DNA from: Pseudomonas koreensis
GTDB taxonomy: Bacteria > Pseudomonadota > Gammaproteobacteria > Pseudomonadales > Pseudomonadaceae
Direction of reading: 5' to 3'
NCBI RefSeq assembly: GCF_012986595.1
Contig: NZ_JAAQYM010000003.1
Span: 310,001 to 374,000 of the forward strand
DNA: 64,000 nt
Position numbers and translations under genes: made by a program
Notes under the pieces: generated by a model
Databases searched by the model: none
Told to the model about the DNA's origin: nothing
What the model saw: the letters and a program-made list of their open reading frames with translations, nothing else
Part shown: positions 48,331 to 58,204 of the stretch, one piece after another
Layout: each line of letters starts with the position of its first letter
How positions within the stretch are numbered: the first letter of the stretch is position 1

Positions 48331-48714
48331 TTATTCGCCGATGGCAGCCTTGTAGGCGGCGGCGTCGAGCAGCTTGTCCAGGTCAGCAGCGTTGGCTGGC
48401 TTGAGCTTGAAGATCCATGCACCGTACGGGTCGGAGTTCAGCAGTTCCGGCGAACCGCTCAGCTCTTCGTTGACGGCGATCACTTCACCGGCAATCGGCG
48501 AGTAGATGTCGGAAGCGGCTTTCACCGACTCGACCACACCGGCCTGGTCTTCAGCCGCAAATTTGTTACCCACTTCAGTCAACTCGACGAACACCACATC
48601 GCCCAGCGCTTCCTGCGCGTGATCGCTGATGCCCACGGTAACGGTGCCGTCGGCTTCCAGACGTGCCCACTCATGACTTTCGGCAAAACGCAGTTCAGCG
48701 GGGATATTGCTCAT
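48331..48714 (-). CDS. gcvH: Glycine cleavage system H protein
   Basis: 127 residues. Lipoyl carrier that shuttles the aminomethyl group between GcvP and GcvT. The lipoylation site is K65 in [25 protein letters not shown] and [15 protein letters not shown] are standard. GAGGA eight bases ahead supports the ATG at 48714 over the longer in-frame start at 48747. It follows gcvT by 48 bases on the same strand. Confidence 0.97.
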   Translation of the reverse strand: MSNIPAELRFAESHEWARLEADGTVTVGISDHAQEALGDVVFVELTEVGNKFAAEDQAGVVESVKAASDIYSPIAGEVIAVNEELSGSPELLNSDPYGAWIFKLKPANAADLDKLLDAAAYKAAIGE

Positions 48715-48762
48715 GCTCGGTGTCCTCAAGAAATTGTCAGCGGTCATGCCCGCCGGAAAAGG

Positions 48763-49845
48763 TTAGATCAAGGTTTTGCCGTGGCGCACGAAGGTCGGTT
48801 TGACCACTCGAACCGGGTACCACTTGCCACGGATTTCCACTTCGGCGCGGTCGGCTGTGGCCATCGGTACACGCGCCAGGGCAATCGATTTGCTTAGCGT
48901 AGGAGAGAAACTACCACTGGTGATCTCTCCTTCGCCAACATCGGCGATACGAACCACCTGATGGGCGCGTAAAACACCGCGTTCCTCAAGCACCAGGCCC
49001 ACCAGTTTGTGCGCAACGCCGGCGGCTTTTTCCGCTTCCAGCGCCGCCCGCCCGATGAACTGTCGCGAGGCCGGTTCCCAGGCAATGCTCCAGGCCATAT
49101 TGGACGCCAGCGGCGAGACATCTTGATGAATGTCCTGGCCGTAGAGGTTCATCCCGGCTTCCACCCGCAACGTGTCACGGGCGCCGAGGCCGATCGGCGA
49201 AATACCGGCGCCTACCAGATCGTTGAAGAATCCCGGGGCCTGATCGGCCGGCAAGGCGATTTCCAGACCGTCCTCACCGGTGTAGCCGGTGCGCGCAATG
49301 AACCAGTCGCCATCGACTTCGGCTTCGAACGGTTTGAGATGATGGATCAGTGCAGCGCGGGACTGGGTCACCAGCTCGGCAATCTTGTGCCGGGCCTGCG
49401 GGCCTTGAATAGCCAGCATCGCCAGCTCGGTGCGCTCGTGCAATTTCACGTCGAATCCGGCCAGTTGCACCTGCATCCAGGCCAGATCCTGATCGCGGGT
49501 GGAGGCGTTGACCACCAGCCGATAACGGTCTTCGAGGCGATAGACGATCATGTCGTCGACGATGCCGCCACGCTCGTTGAGCATCGTGCTGTAGAGCGCG
49601 CGGCCGGGGCGATGCAGGCGCTCGACGTCATTGGCCAGCAAATGCTGCAGCCAGGCCTTGGCCTGAGCACCGGTGACATCGATCACGGTCATGTGGGATA
49701 CATCGAAAACCCCGCAATCGCGACGCACCTCGTGGTGTTCCTCGACCTGCGAGCCGTAATGCAGTGGCATGTCCCAACCGCCAAAATCGACCATCTTCGC
49801 GCCGAGGGCGAGATGCAGGTCATACAGAGGCGTACGCTGTCCCAT
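48763..49845 (-). CDS. gcvT: Glycine cleavage system T protein (aminomethyltransferase)
   Basis: 360 residues. Transfers the methylene group from GcvH to tetrahydrofolate, releasing ammonia. Visible: PLHYGSQVEEHHEVRRDCGVFDVSHMTVIDVTG, RTGYTGEDGLEIALP and GLGARDTLRVEAGMNLYGQDI (folate-binding region). GGAAGGAGAAACCC precedes the ATG. It is the first gene of gcvT-gcvH. The 156 bases upstream contain no recognisable glycine riboswitch. Confidence 0.97.
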   Translation of the reverse strand: MGQRTPLYDLHLALGAKMVDFGGWDMPLHYGSQVEEHHEVRRDCGVFDVSHMTVIDVTGAQAKAWLQHLLANDVERLHRPGRALYSTMLNERGGIVDDMIVYRLEDRYRLVVNASTRDQDLAWMQVQLAGFDVKLHERTELAMLAIQGPQARHKIAELVTQSRAALIHHLKPFEAEVDGDWFIARTGYTGEDGLEIALPADQAPGFFNDLVGAGISPIGLGARDTLRVEAGMNLYGQDIHQDVSPLASNMAWSIAWEPASRQFIGRAALEAEKAAGVAHKLVGLVLEERGVLRAHQVVRIADVGEGEITSGSFSPTLSKSIALARVPMATADRAEVEIRGKWYPVRVVKPTFVRHGKTLI

Positions 49846-50001
49846 GGGTTTCTCCTTCCGGGCGTGGCGAAGGTGCGGACAGCCGCTGTACGGGGTGAAA
49901 GCCGCGAAATAGAAGGCTTTCAGCCGATTTCAGCGAACGGGTCTGTCAGACGAACCGCACCGAATGCCGCGCATTGTAGCCGCATGATTCAGGACTCACT
50001 A

Positions 50002-51618
50002 CTAAGTGTTTCGATGCGCCGAGCGGCGGATCAGGCCGATGACCGGCAATAAACCGACCAACACCAGGGTCAGCGCCGGCAGCGACGCCCGCGCCCACTC
50101 GCCCTCGCTGGTCATTTCAAAGATCCGCACGGCCAGCGTGTCCCAGCCAAACGGGCGCATCAGCAGGGTCGCGGGCATTTCCTTGAGTACATCGACGAAC
50201 ACCAGCAACGCCGCGCTCAACGTGCCGGGCAGCAACAGCGGCAGATACACTTTGAAAAACAGTCGCGGCCCACTGACACCCAGGCTACGTGCCGCTTCGG
50301 GCAAAGACGGCCGTATACGCGCCAGACTGTTTTCCAGCGGCCCGTAGGCCACCGCAATAAAGCGCACCAGATAGGCCATCAGCAATGCCGCCAGGCTGCC
50401 GAGCAGCAGTGGTTTGCCGGCGCCCCCGAGCCAGCCGGACAAGGGGATCACCAGTTCGCGATCCAGATAACTGAACGCCAGCATGATCGACACCGCCAGC
50501 ACCGAGCCCGGCAAGGCATAACCGAGATTGGCCAGGCTGACACCGGAACGGATCGCCCGGGTCGGCGCCAGCCGTCGGGCGAAGGCCAGCAGCAACGCGA
50601 CGCTGACGGTGATCAGCGCCGCCATGCCGCCCAGGTAGAGTGTGTGCAGAATCAGCCCGGCGTAACGTTCATCGAGATCGAAGCGCCCACGCTGCCAGAA
50701 CCACACGATCAGTTGCAGCAGCGGAATCACGAACGCAAAGGCAAACACCAACGAGCACCAGCCCGTCGCCGCGAATGCCTTGAACCCGCGCAGGTGATAC
50801 AGCGCCTTGACCCGTGGTCGCTCGTTGCTCGCCCGGTTGGCGCCGCGCGCACGCCGTTCGCCATACAGCACCAGCATCACCACCAGCAGCAACAGGCTCG
50901 CCAGTTGCGCCGCGCTGGGCAGGCTGAAGAAGCCGTACCAGGTCTTGTAGATCGCGGTGGTGAAGGTGTCGAAGTTGAACACCGACACCGCGCCGAAATC
51001 CGCCAAAGTCTCCATCAGCGCCAGCGCCACACCCGCACCGATGGCCGGACGCGCCATCGGCAACGCTACACGCCAGAACGCCTGCCACGGCGATTGGCCG
51101 AGTACTCGCGCGGCTTCCATCAGGCCTTTGCCCTGCGCGAGAAACGCCGTGCGCGCCAGCAGGTAGACGTAGGGATAGAACACCAGCACCAGCACCACAA
51201 TCACCCCGCCCGTGGAGCGCACTCGCGGCAGGCGCAGGCCGCTGCCGAACCACTCGCGCAACAGGGTTTGCACCGGGCCGGCGAAGTCCAGCAGGCCAAC
51301 GAAGACGAACGCCAGCACATAGGCCGGGATGGCAAACGGCAGCATCAGCGCCCAGTCGAGCCAGCGTCGCCCGGGAAATTCGCAGAGGCTGGTCAGCCAG
51401 GCCAGGCTGACACCGAGCAGCGTTACACCGACGCCGACACCGACCACCAGGGTCAACGTATTGCCCAACAGACGCGGCATCTGGGTTTCCCACAGGTGCG
51501 ACCAGATCTGCTGATCGATGGTTTGCCACGACAGCAGCAGGACACTCAGGGGCAACAGCACCAGCGCGGCAATGGCGAAGACGATGGGGTACCAGCGGCG
51601 TTGGGCGGGGTGGGCCAA
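50002..51618 (-). CDS. Iron(III) ABC transporter permease (FbpB/SfuB-like)
   Basis: 538 residues, about twelve membrane segments in two fused permease halves, each with an EAA loop (EAARVLGQSPWQAFWRVALPMARPAIG and EAARSLGVSGPRLFFKVYLPLLLPG). This double-domain architecture is typical of ferric-iron permeases of the FbpB/SfuB/HitB type. The cognate binding protein lies upstream on the same strand across a REP pair. No ATPase gene is present in the neighbourhood. Confidence 0.92.
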   Translation of the reverse strand: MAHPAQRRWYPIVFAIAALVLLPLSVLLLSWQTIDQQIWSHLWETQMPRLLGNTLTLVVGVGVGVTLLGVSLAWLTSLCEFPGRRWLDWALMLPFAIPAYVLAFVFVGLLDFAGPVQTLLREWFGSGLRLPRVRSTGGVIVVLVLVFYPYVYLLARTAFLAQGKGLMEAARVLGQSPWQAFWRVALPMARPAIGAGVALALMETLADFGAVSVFNFDTFTTAIYKTWYGFFSLPSAAQLASLLLLVVMLVLYGERRARGANRASNERPRVKALYHLRGFKAFAATGWCSLVFAFAFVIPLLQLIVWFWQRGRFDLDERYAGLILHTLYLGGMAALITVSVALLLAFARRLAPTRAIRSGVSLANLGYALPGSVLAVSIMLAFSYLDRELVIPLSGWLGGAGKPLLLGSLAALLMAYLVRFIAVAYGPLENSLARIRPSLPEAARSLGVSGPRLFFKVYLPLLLPGTLSAALLVFVDVLKEMPATLLMRPFGWDTLAVRIFEMTSEGEWARASLPALTLVLVGLLPVIGLIRRSAHRNT

Positions 51619-51668
51619 GGTGGTTCTCTAGAAGTGGGCCAACGCCCATTCGACGTTGACCACATTTT

Positions 51669-51796
51669 GTGGCGAGGGAGCTTGCTCCCGCTCGGCTGCG
51701 AAGCAGTCGCAGGAGATTACCAGATCAATTCATGCCAGACGCAGGGGCGCCACAGGGCTGCTTCGCGCCCCAGCGGGAGCAAGCTCCCTCGCCACA
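51669..51796. repeat. REP doublet, family A
   Basis: Inverted gtggcgagggagcttgctcc units with the cggctgcgaagcagtcg hairpin on the left, between the permease and binding-protein genes. Confidence 0.92.
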
Positions 51797-51817
51797 ATGG
51801 TCAATACGATTACAGCC

Positions 51818-52822
51818 TCAGTTCCAGCCCGCCCGATCCATCATGCGGATCGCTTCAGCCTGACGCTTGCCCGCCACTTCCACCGGCAAGGTGTCCGCCA
51901 CGAACTGGCCCCAGGCCGCCACTTCTTCCGAAGGCTTCACCGCCGGGTTGGCCGGGAATTCCTGGTTCACGTCAGCAAAGATCTTCTGCGCTTCAGGCGT
52001 GGTCATCCACTCCACCAGCGCTTTGGCCGCTTCCGGGTGCGGTGCATGTTTGGTCAGGCCGATGCCCGACAGGTTCACGTGCACGCCGCGATCCGCCTGG
52101 TTCGGCCAGAATAGTTTCACCGGCAGCTCCGGCTTCTGCTTGTGCAGGCGACCGTAGTAGTAGGTGTTGACGATGCCGACATCGCACTGCCCGGCATTGA
52201 TCGCTTCCAGCACCGCGACGTCGTCGGAGAACACGTCGGTGGACAGGTTGTTGACCCAGCCCTTGAGAATCTTCTCGGTCTTTTCGGCACCGTGAACTTC
52301 GATCATGGTCGCGGTCAGCGATTGGTTGTAGACCTTCTTCGCCGTGCGCAGGCACAGGCGCCCTTCCCAGTTCTTGTCGGCCAGCGCTTCGTAGGTGGTC
52401 AGCTCGCCCGGTTTCACCCGCTCGGTGGAATAGGCGATGGTCCGCGCGCGCAGGCTCAGGCCGGTCCAGGCGTGAGTGGACGAGCGGTATTGCGCGGGAA
52501 TGTTGCTGTCGATGGTTTTCGAGGTGAACGGCTGCAGGATGCCCATCTGTTCGGCCTGCCAGAGGTTGCCTGCGTCGACGGTGAGCAGCAGGTCGGCAGT
52601 GGCGTTCTCGCCTTCGGCCTTGATCCGCTGCATCAGCGGCGCTTCCTTGTCGGTGATGAACTTGATCTTCACCCCGGTTTTCGCGGTGTAAGCGTCGAAC
52701 ACCGGTTTGATCAGCTCATCGATACGCGAGGAGTAGACCACCACCTCGTCGGCGGCCTGGACGGTGGTGCTGCCGATCAGGGTCAGGGCCAGGGCGGTCA
52801 GGAGACGCTTGGGTGCCAACAT
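51818..52822 (-). CDS. Iron(III) ABC transporter periplasmic binding protein (FbpA-like)
   Basis: 334 residues. A signal peptide ([23 protein letters not shown]) precedes [21 protein letters not shown]. The ferric-binding tyrosines are in NTYYYGR (221-223), and the family blocks [20 protein letters not shown] and [24 protein letters not shown] are present. It delivers Fe(III) to the permease downstream. Regulation by Fur is expected from family knowledge, but I could not confirm a Fur box in the short upstream region. Confidence 0.92.
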   Translation of the reverse strand: MLAPKRLLTALALTLIGSTTVQAADEVVVYSSRIDELIKPVFDAYTAKTGVKIKFITDKEAPLMQRIKAEGENATADLLLTVDAGNLWQAEQMGILQPFTSKTIDSNIPAQYRSSTHAWTGLSLRARTIAYSTERVKPGELTTYEALADKNWEGRLCLRTAKKVYNQSLTATMIEVHGAEKTEKILKGWVNNLSTDVFSDDVAVLEAINAGQCDVGIVNTYYYGRLHKQKPELPVKLFWPNQADRGVHVNLSGIGLTKHAPHPEAAKALVEWMTTPEAQKIFADVNQEFPANPAVKPSEEVAAWGQFVADTLPVEVAGKRQAEAIRMMDRAGWN

Positions 52823-52941
52823 GGGAGTGATCTCTCGGTCGGAAAATGTGGGCCAAATGATAAGGACTCACATTTAGCTTCTCAATCGATCACTTTTCCA
52901 AGGAGTTACCAGATGTTGCATGACCTCCAAATTGCTGGCCT

Positions 52942-53050
52942 CTGTGGCGAGGGAGCTTGCTCCCGCTGGAGGCCGAAGGACTCCCGTTTCGGCCAGCACC
53001 GAATTTGGGGCCGCTTCGCAGCCCAGCGGGAGCAAGCTCCCTCGCCACAA
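52942..53050. repeat. REP doublet, family A
   Basis: Inverted gtggcgagggagcttgctcc units with ggaggccgaaggactcc and gggctgcgaagcggccc variable hairpins, just beyond the ubiI stop. Confidence 0.92.
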
Positions 53051-53064
53051 ATAAATAGGTGCCT

Positions 53065-54288
53065 TCAGGGTTTGGCAAGGGCCGGAAGATCCCCGGTCAA
53101 CCCGAGAGCTTCACGCACGAAAAGAGCTTTGGCCTCCGGCATCTGCTCCACCAGCTTCAACCCGGCATTGCGCAGCCAGCGCACCGGCAGCGGGTCGGCC
53201 TGGAACAGGCGCTCGAAGCCTTCCATCGCCGCCATCAGCGCCAGGTTGTGCGGCATGCGCCGACGCTCGTAGCGGCTCAGCACCTTCACGTCTGCCAAGC
53301 GTTCGCCACGCTCCGCCGCTTGCAACAGCACTTCTGCCAGCACCGCCGCATCGAGGAAACCGAGGTTCACCCCCTGCCCGGCCAACGGGTGAATGGTGTG
53401 CGCCGCATCGCCAATCAACGCCAGGCCTTCAGCTACGTAGCGCTTGGCATGCCGTTGACGCAGCGGCACGCACAGCCGTGGATCGGCACTGATGACGTCG
53501 CCCAGGCAACCTTCGAACGCCCGCTCCAGCTCACGGCAGAACGTCGCGTCATCCAGTGCCATCAGGCGCTCGGCTTCACTCGGCGTGGTCGACCAGACGA
53601 TCGAGCACCAGTCCTGCTGGCCGTCACGCTCCAGCGGCAGGAATGCCAACGGTCCGTGATCGGTGAAACGCTGCCAGGCGGTCATGCGGTGCGGCTTGCT
53701 GCTGCGCACGCTGGTGACGATGGCGTGATGCAGGTAATCCCATTCGCGGGTGGCGACGCCGGTCAGGCGACGCACCGCCGAATTGGCACCGTCGGCGGCG
53801 ATCACCAGCGGCGCGCGCAATTTGCGACCATCGGCCAGGGTCAGCAACCAGTCGTCACCGGAGCGGCGCATCTGCTCCAGTCGCGCATTGGCCAGCATGC
53901 CCAGATCGCAGTCGTGCAAACGATCGAGCAAGGCATCCTGCACCACACGGTTTTCGACGATATGCCCCAGCACCTCAGCGTGTACGCTGCTTGCCGAGAA
54001 GTGAATCTGGCCGGTGCCGCTGCCGTCCCACACGTGCATGTCGGTGTAGGGACTGCTGCGCCGTTTGGCGATGCCGTCCCACACGCCGAGGCGTTCGAGG
54101 ATTCGCTGGCTGGCCGCCGACAGGGCGCTGACCCGCGGCTCGAACGGCGCGGTCGCGTCGAACGGTTTGACGCTCAGCGGGCTGCCGTCGAGCAGCAGCA
54201 CTTCCAGGCCGCTGTCCTGCAACGCCAACGCGAGGGCGCTGCCGACCATTCCGGCTCCGACAATCAGCAGATCTGCGCGCATTTCCAT
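53065..54288 (-). CDS. ubiI: FAD-dependent ubiquinone-biosynthesis hydroxylase UbiI
   Basis: 407 residues. Aromatic-ring flavin monooxygenase (UbiH/UbiI/VisC group) acting at the membrane in ubiquinone synthesis, expected to hydroxylate the C5 position. The FAD dinucleotide fold is LLIVGAGMVGSALALALQ, the middle DG motif VIAADGANSAVRRLTG, and the GD motif LIGDAAHTIHPLAGQGVNLGFLDA. It lies three bases after the DUF4442 gene in the ubiH operon. Choice of UbiI over other paralogues follows PAO1 gene order. The start could be two codons later. Confidence 0.9.
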   Translation of the reverse strand: MEMRADLLIVGAGMVGSALALALQDSGLEVLLLDGSPLSVKPFDATAPFEPRVSALSAASQRILERLGVWDGIAKRRSSPYTDMHVWDGSGTGQIHFSASSVHAEVLGHIVENRVVQDALLDRLHDCDLGMLANARLEQMRRSGDDWLLTLADGRKLRAPLVIAADGANSAVRRLTGVATREWDYLHHAIVTSVRSSKPHRMTAWQRFTDHGPLAFLPLERDGQQDWCSIVWSTTPSEAERLMALDDATFCRELERAFEGCLGDVISADPRLCVPLRQRHAKRYVAEGLALIGDAAHTIHPLAGQGVNLGFLDAAVLAEVLLQAAERGERLADVKVLSRYERRRMPHNLALMAAMEGFERLFQADPLPVRWLRNAGLKLVEQMPEAKALFVREALGLTGDLPALAKP

Positions 54289-54291
54289 GCT

Positions 54292-54777
54292 TTAAGCCTG
54301 TCTCGCTTGCGGCTTGAGCCGCACGTAAAGGGTTTTACCGACCCGCGCCACCAGATTGCCGGCGCCGTCATGAATGTCGACCTGCAACTGCGGCAGGTAT
54401 TTCTCGCCATTGGCGGTCTGCCGGCGAATCTCGGCGAGCAGTGTCTCGTCGATCGTGAAGCGGGCGAACACCGGGCCTTTGCCCGGCGCGATGAAATCGA
54501 TGTCGGCAGCCTTGTCCCAAACGATGTAGCGCGAGCCAAGGTTTTCCATGAGCATCAGCATGAAGAACGGATCGACCATCGAATACAGACTGCCGCCAAA
54601 CTGCGTGCCGACGTAGTTGCGGTTGTACCAGCCCAGCCCCATCGACACCTGAACGTCGCGGAAATCATCGCTGATATGCCGAACCCGAACACCGGCGCCA
54701 AGATACGGCGGGTAGAACGTCATCACCCAGCGCATCAATCGTGCTTTACCGAATTTGCCGGTCAACCACTTAAGCAT
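54292..54777 (-). CDS. DUF4442 hotdog-fold thioesterase-like protein
   Basis: 161 residues from the ATG at 54777. DUF4442 family, hotdog fold (YiiD C-terminal type): VQVSMGLGWYNRNYVGTQFGGSLYSMVDPFFMLMLMENLG contains the helix typical of acyl-thioesterase-like proteins. No catalytic activity is established for the family. Its ATG overlaps the end of ubiH by eight bases and its stop is three bases before ubiI, so it is an integral member of the ubiquinone operon, which hints at a lipid or quinone-related role (inference). Confidence 0.85.
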   Translation of the reverse strand: MLKWLTGKFGKARLMRWVMTFYPPYLGAGVRVRHISDDFRDVQVSMGLGWYNRNYVGTQFGGSLYSMVDPFFMLMLMENLGSRYIVWDKAADIDFIAPGKGPVFARFTIDETLLAEIRRQTANGEKYLPQLQVDIHDGAGNLVARVGKTLYVRLKPQARQA

Positions 54778-55957
54778 CCGGTCGTGTTCCCAAACCCATG
54801 GCCTGACGGGCAAACCAGCGCTTGGCCGGCGGCAACAGATCGAGACCGAGCAAACCTATGTTGCGGCCCAGTGACACCAATGGCTGCGTGCTGCCGAACA
54901 GCCGCGTGACCTGATCGGAAAAACCGACGGTGAGGTCCTGATCGAGACGCTGACGCTCGCGATAAGCCTGCAACGTGGCGAAGTCGCCCAGCGGCTTTTC
55001 ACTGGACAACAACGCAGCGGCCAATGCGTCGGCATCCCGCAGCGACAGGTTGAAACCCTGCCCGGCAATCGGGTGCAAGCTGTGGGCGGCGTTGCCGAGC
55101 ACCGCCAGATGCGAACGCACTTGCTCCTCGGCCTCGACCAGCGACAGCGGATACAGATGCCGCGCGCCGACCTGTTTCAAGGTGCCGAGACGGTAGCCGA
55201 ACACGCCTTGCAGCTCGCTAAGGAAATCGCGCTCGCTCAAGTCTGCCAAACGCTGCGCGTCCATGCCCAGACGGGTCCAGACCAGCGCGCAACGATTATC
55301 CGGCAGCGGCAGCAAAGCCATCGGCCCTTCGTCGGTGAAGCGCTCGAAGGCCATGCCGTTGTGCGCTTCGCTCGGGGTGATGTTGGCGATCAGCGCGCTC
55401 TGGTTGTACGGACGCTTGCGCACGTTGATACCCAACTGCTCGCGCAGACCGGAACGGCCGCCATCAGCGAGCACCGCCAGATCACACTCAACGGTGGTTT
55501 CATCGTTGAGGGTCAGGCGATAGCCATCGGACAGCGGTTCCATGCGCGTGACTTCCGCCGGGCAGCGCCAGCTGATCACGTCTTTATCCAGGTGTTGCCA
55601 CAGGCACTGGCCGAGCCAGGCGTTTTCCACCACGTAGCCGAGTGCCGGCACGCCCTCTTCCATCGCCGACAGACGTGCGGTGGAGAAGCGGCCACGGTCG
55701 GAGACGTGGATCTGTTTGATCGGCTCGGCGCGTCGGGAAATTTCCTGCCACACGCCCAAGCGCTGATAGATCTGCCGCGAGCCGAAGGATAGCGCCGACG
55801 AACGGGCGTCGTAGCTCGGCTGCCAGCTGTCGCCGGGGGCGAACGGTTCGATCAGGACGATTTTCCAACCGCGGGCCTTGGCCCCGGCCTGTAAGGCCAA
55901 CGCCAGACTCGCGCCGACCAGGCCGCCGCCGATGATTGCCAGATTGACTCGACTCAT
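54770..55957 (-). CDS. ubiH: 2-octaprenyl-6-methoxyphenol hydroxylase UbiH
   Basis: 395 residues. Paralogue of UbiI. The N-terminal FAD fold is LAIIGGGLVGASLALALQ, the DG motif region is DLAVLADGGRSGLREQLG, and the GD-equivalent block is LAVLGNAAHSLHPIAGQGFNLSLRDA, with Asn in place of the usual Asp. Expected to hydroxylate C1 during aerobic ubiquinone synthesis. The ATG overlaps the pepP stop (ATGA), making pepP-ubiH-DUF4442-ubiI a coupled operon. Confidence 0.92.
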   Translation of the reverse strand: MSRVNLAIIGGGLVGASLALALQAGAKARGWKIVLIEPFAPGDSWQPSYDARSSALSFGSRQIYQRLGVWQEISRRAEPIKQIHVSDRGRFSTARLSAMEEGVPALGYVVENAWLGQCLWQHLDKDVISWRCPAEVTRMEPLSDGYRLTLNDETTVECDLAVLADGGRSGLREQLGINVRKRPYNQSALIANITPSEAHNGMAFERFTDEGPMALLPLPDNRCALVWTRLGMDAQRLADLSERDFLSELQGVFGYRLGTLKQVGARHLYPLSLVEAEEQVRSHLAVLGNAAHSLHPIAGQGFNLSLRDADALAAALLSSEKPLGDFATLQAYRERQRLDQDLTVGFSDQVTRLFGSTQPLVSLGRNIGLLGLDLLPPAKRWFARQAMGLGTRPDA

Positions 55958-57288
55958 GCCGCGTGTGTCCGTGCTTGCGCCATCAGCGCTTCGATCTCGG
56001 CGACGGTTTTCGGTACGCCGCTGGTCAGGATTTCACAACCGGTCTTGGTCACTACCACGTCATCCTCGATGCGCACGCCGATGCCGCGCCATTTCTTCGC
56101 TACGTTCTGGTTGTCCGGGGCAATGTAGATGCCCGGCTCCACGGTCAGCGCCATGCCGACCTCCAGCACGCGCCATTCGCCGCCGACCTTGTATTCGCCG
56201 ACGTCGTGTACATCCATGCCCAGCCAGTGGCCGGCACGGTGCATGTAAAACGCTTTATAGGCTTCAGTCGCGATCAACTCGTCGACCTCGCCTTGCAGGA
56301 TCCCGAGCTTGACCAGGCCGGTGGTAATGACCCGGACCGTGGCTTCGTGGGCCTGATTCCAGTTTTTGTTCGGGGCGATTTCAGCGAAGGCGGCTTCCTG
56401 CGAGGCCAGCACCAACTCGTAAATCGCTTTCTGCTCGGGCGAAAATTTGCCGTTGACCGGCCAGGTGCGCGTGATGTCGCTGGCGTAGCAGTCGATTTCG
56501 CAACCGGCATCGATCAACACCAGATCGCCGTCCTTGAGCAGTGCGTCATTCTGCTGGTAATGCAGGATGCAGCTGTTGCGCCCGGCGGCGACGATCGAAC
56601 CGTAGGCCGGCATCTTCGCCCCGCCCTTGCGAAACTCGTAATCCAGCTCGGCTTCCAGGCTGTATTCGTACAACCCCGGCCGACTGGCCTGCATCGCCCG
56701 GATATGCGCCTGAGCGGAAATCCGCGCAGCTTCGCGCATCACTTTCACTTCCGCCGCCGATTTATACAGGCGCATGTCGTGCAGCAGGTGATCCAGGGCA
56801 ACGAATTCGTTCGGTGGCTGAGCGCCGAGGTGCGCCTTGGAGCGGATCACGTTGATCCAGTCCATCAGGTGCCGATCGAACTCCGGGTTGCTGCCCATCG
56901 CCGAATACACCCGGTCACGGCCTTCGATCAGGCCCGGGAGGATGTCGTCGATATCGGTAATCGGAAAGGCGTCGTCAGCACCGTAATCACGGATCGCGCC
57001 TTCCTGCCCTGCGCGCAGGCCGTCCCACAGTTCGCGTTCGGCATTGCGCTCACGGCAGAACAGCACGTACTCGCCATGCTCGCGCCCCGGCATCAAGACG
57101 ATGACGGCTTGCGGCTCGGGGAATCCGCTGAGGTACTGGAAGTCGCTGTCCTGACGGTAGACGTGCTCGACATCACGGTTGCGAATGGCAACCGCGGCGG
57201 CAGGCAGAATCGCGATGCTGTTGGGTTCCATCTGCGCCATCAGGGCCTTGCGGCGACGGCTGTATTCCGCTTTGGGGATATGGGTCAT
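55954..57288 (-). CDS. pepP: Xaa-Pro aminopeptidase (aminopeptidase P II)
   Basis: 444 residues. Removes N-terminal residues preceding proline, with two metal ions. The N-terminal AMP_N domain (about 1-170) starts IPKAEYSRRRKALMAQM. The M24 creatinase-fold domain has metal ligands in VLIDAGCEIDCYASDITRTWP (two Asp), HRAGHWLGMDVHD (His), LTVEPGIY (Glu) and GIGVRIEDDVVVT (Glu). The 5' neighbour is ygfB, and the gene precedes ubiH as in E. coli. Confidence 0.96.
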   Translation of the reverse strand: MTHIPKAEYSRRRKALMAQMEPNSIAILPAAAVAIRNRDVEHVYRQDSDFQYLSGFPEPQAVIVLMPGREHGEYVLFCRERNAERELWDGLRAGQEGAIRDYGADDAFPITDIDDILPGLIEGRDRVYSAMGSNPEFDRHLMDWINVIRSKAHLGAQPPNEFVALDHLLHDMRLYKSAAEVKVMREAARISAQAHIRAMQASRPGLYEYSLEAELDYEFRKGGAKMPAYGSIVAAGRNSCILHYQQNDALLKDGDLVLIDAGCEIDCYASDITRTWPVNGKFSPEQKAIYELVLASQEAAFAEIAPNKNWNQAHEATVRVITTGLVKLGILQGEVDELIATEAYKAFYMHRAGHWLGMDVHDVGEYKVGGEWRVLEVGMALTVEPGIYIAPDNQNVAKKWRGIGVRIEDDVVVTKTGCEILTSGVPKTVAEIEALMAQARTHAA

Positions 57289-57315
57289 GGGCAGATGGCT
57301 TTCCCTGGCACGCGA

Positions 57316-57876
57316 TTAATGCAGCGACGGCTTGGCGGCTGGCGGCACGTCGGCTTTCTTGGTTTCCGAGAACAGCAGCAGCGGCGCAACGCGCAGGTAC
57401 TCCATGACTTCCATGTAGTCGGTTTCGCCGTCTTCGGATTCTTCCAGGGCGTCTTGCACCTGGGAAATAGCTGCCAGATCCTGCAGCACTTCGGTGGCTT
57501 CAGTGCTGAGCATGCTGCTGTCACGGCAGTTCAGACCGAAACCGCTGAGGAAGCCCTGGCACCATTGGCCCAGTGCAGCGGCGCGGTCGGCCAGCGGTGC
57601 GTCATCGGTCGGCAGCAACAGGACAACGGTAACGTCGTCGCCGGTCAGTTCGCCTTTGACCATTTCCTGCAGGCCGATCAGGGCGTTGCGGACGTTGTCC
57701 TGGAGGTCGCCTTCGAGCAGTTCGGCGGCGTCGATCAGCCAGCCTTCGTTATCGAAGCCGGCGCCGGCGCAGCTGCGGCCGAGCAGCAGGCCATGCAGTT
57801 CGGCAGGCGAGACGTTGTGGCCGCTGGCAGTCAGCAGGGTGGCAAAGGCTTGGTACGGGGAATTCGCAATGGTCAT
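57316..57876 (-). CDS. ygfB: UPF0149 family protein YgfB
   Basis: 186 residues, all-helical UPF0149 family: [31 protein letters not shown] at the start and [14 protein letters not shown] in the middle are diagnostic. In P. aeruginosa YgfB influences expression of the beta-lactam resistance factor AmpDh3 through a repressive role on the AlpA pathway (from memory). Here it leads the pepP-ubiH-ubiI group. It is divergent from the zapB-like/zapA genes across about 120 bases. Confidence 0.92.
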   Translation of the reverse strand: MTIANSPYQAFATLLTASGHNVSPAELHGLLLGRSCAGAGFDNEGWLIDAAELLEGDLQDNVRNALIGLQEMVKGELTGDDVTVVLLLPTDDAPLADRAAALGQWCQGFLSGFGLNCRDSSMLSTEATEVLQDLAAISQVQDALEESEDGETDYMEVMEYLRVAPLLLFSETKKADVPPAAKPSLH

Positions 57877-57994
57877 GGGCAGCTAGGCGCCAGACGGCGC
57901 TATGTCTAGAATGAAGGCCTTGTATCCTACATCGACAGACTCGCCAAGACTATTAAAGGCTGTCCGCCAGCTAACCCATCAGACAGTGAACCCA

Positions 57995-58204
57995 ATGGAA
58001 GACAACGACCTGCAAGCGCTGATGGCCAGACTCGAACTGCTGATTGGCCGAGTCGAGCAACTTAAGAGTCAAAACGCACTCTTACTAGCTCAGGAAAAGA
58101 CCTGGCGCGAGGAACGCGCTCACCTCATTGAAAAAAACGAAATCGCCCGGCGTAAGGTCGAATCGATGATTTCGCGCCTCAAGGCCCTGGAGCAAGACTC
58201 ATGA
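57995..58204 (+). CDS. Small coiled-coil cell-division protein (TIGR02449, ZapB-like)
   Basis: 69 residues from the ATG at 57995. Almost entirely a predicted coiled coil: heptad-like LQALMARLELLIGRVEQLKSQNALLLAQE, then WREERAHLIEKNEIARRKVESMISRLKALE. This is the TIGR02449 family that regularly precedes zapA in gammaproteobacteria and resembles ZapB. The stop overlaps the zapA start (ATGA). Frames extending upstream to 57902 lack family similarity. The ribosome-binding site is weak. A role with ZapA at the Z ring is inference. Confidence 0.84.
   Translation: MEDNDLQALMARLELLIGRVEQLKSQNALLLAQEKTWREERAHLIEKNEIARRKVESMISRLKALEQDS

Noticed and set aside
49846..50001. Possible glycine riboswitch upstream of gcvT
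   Set aside because: Minus-strand reading of this stretch lacks the conserved ggacagag-type and paired aptamer blocks. The region upstream of gcvP also lacks them.
53059..54909. 616-residue plus-strand frame opposite ubiI and the DUF4442 gene
   Set aside because: It spans several real genes on the other strand and has shadow-like composition.
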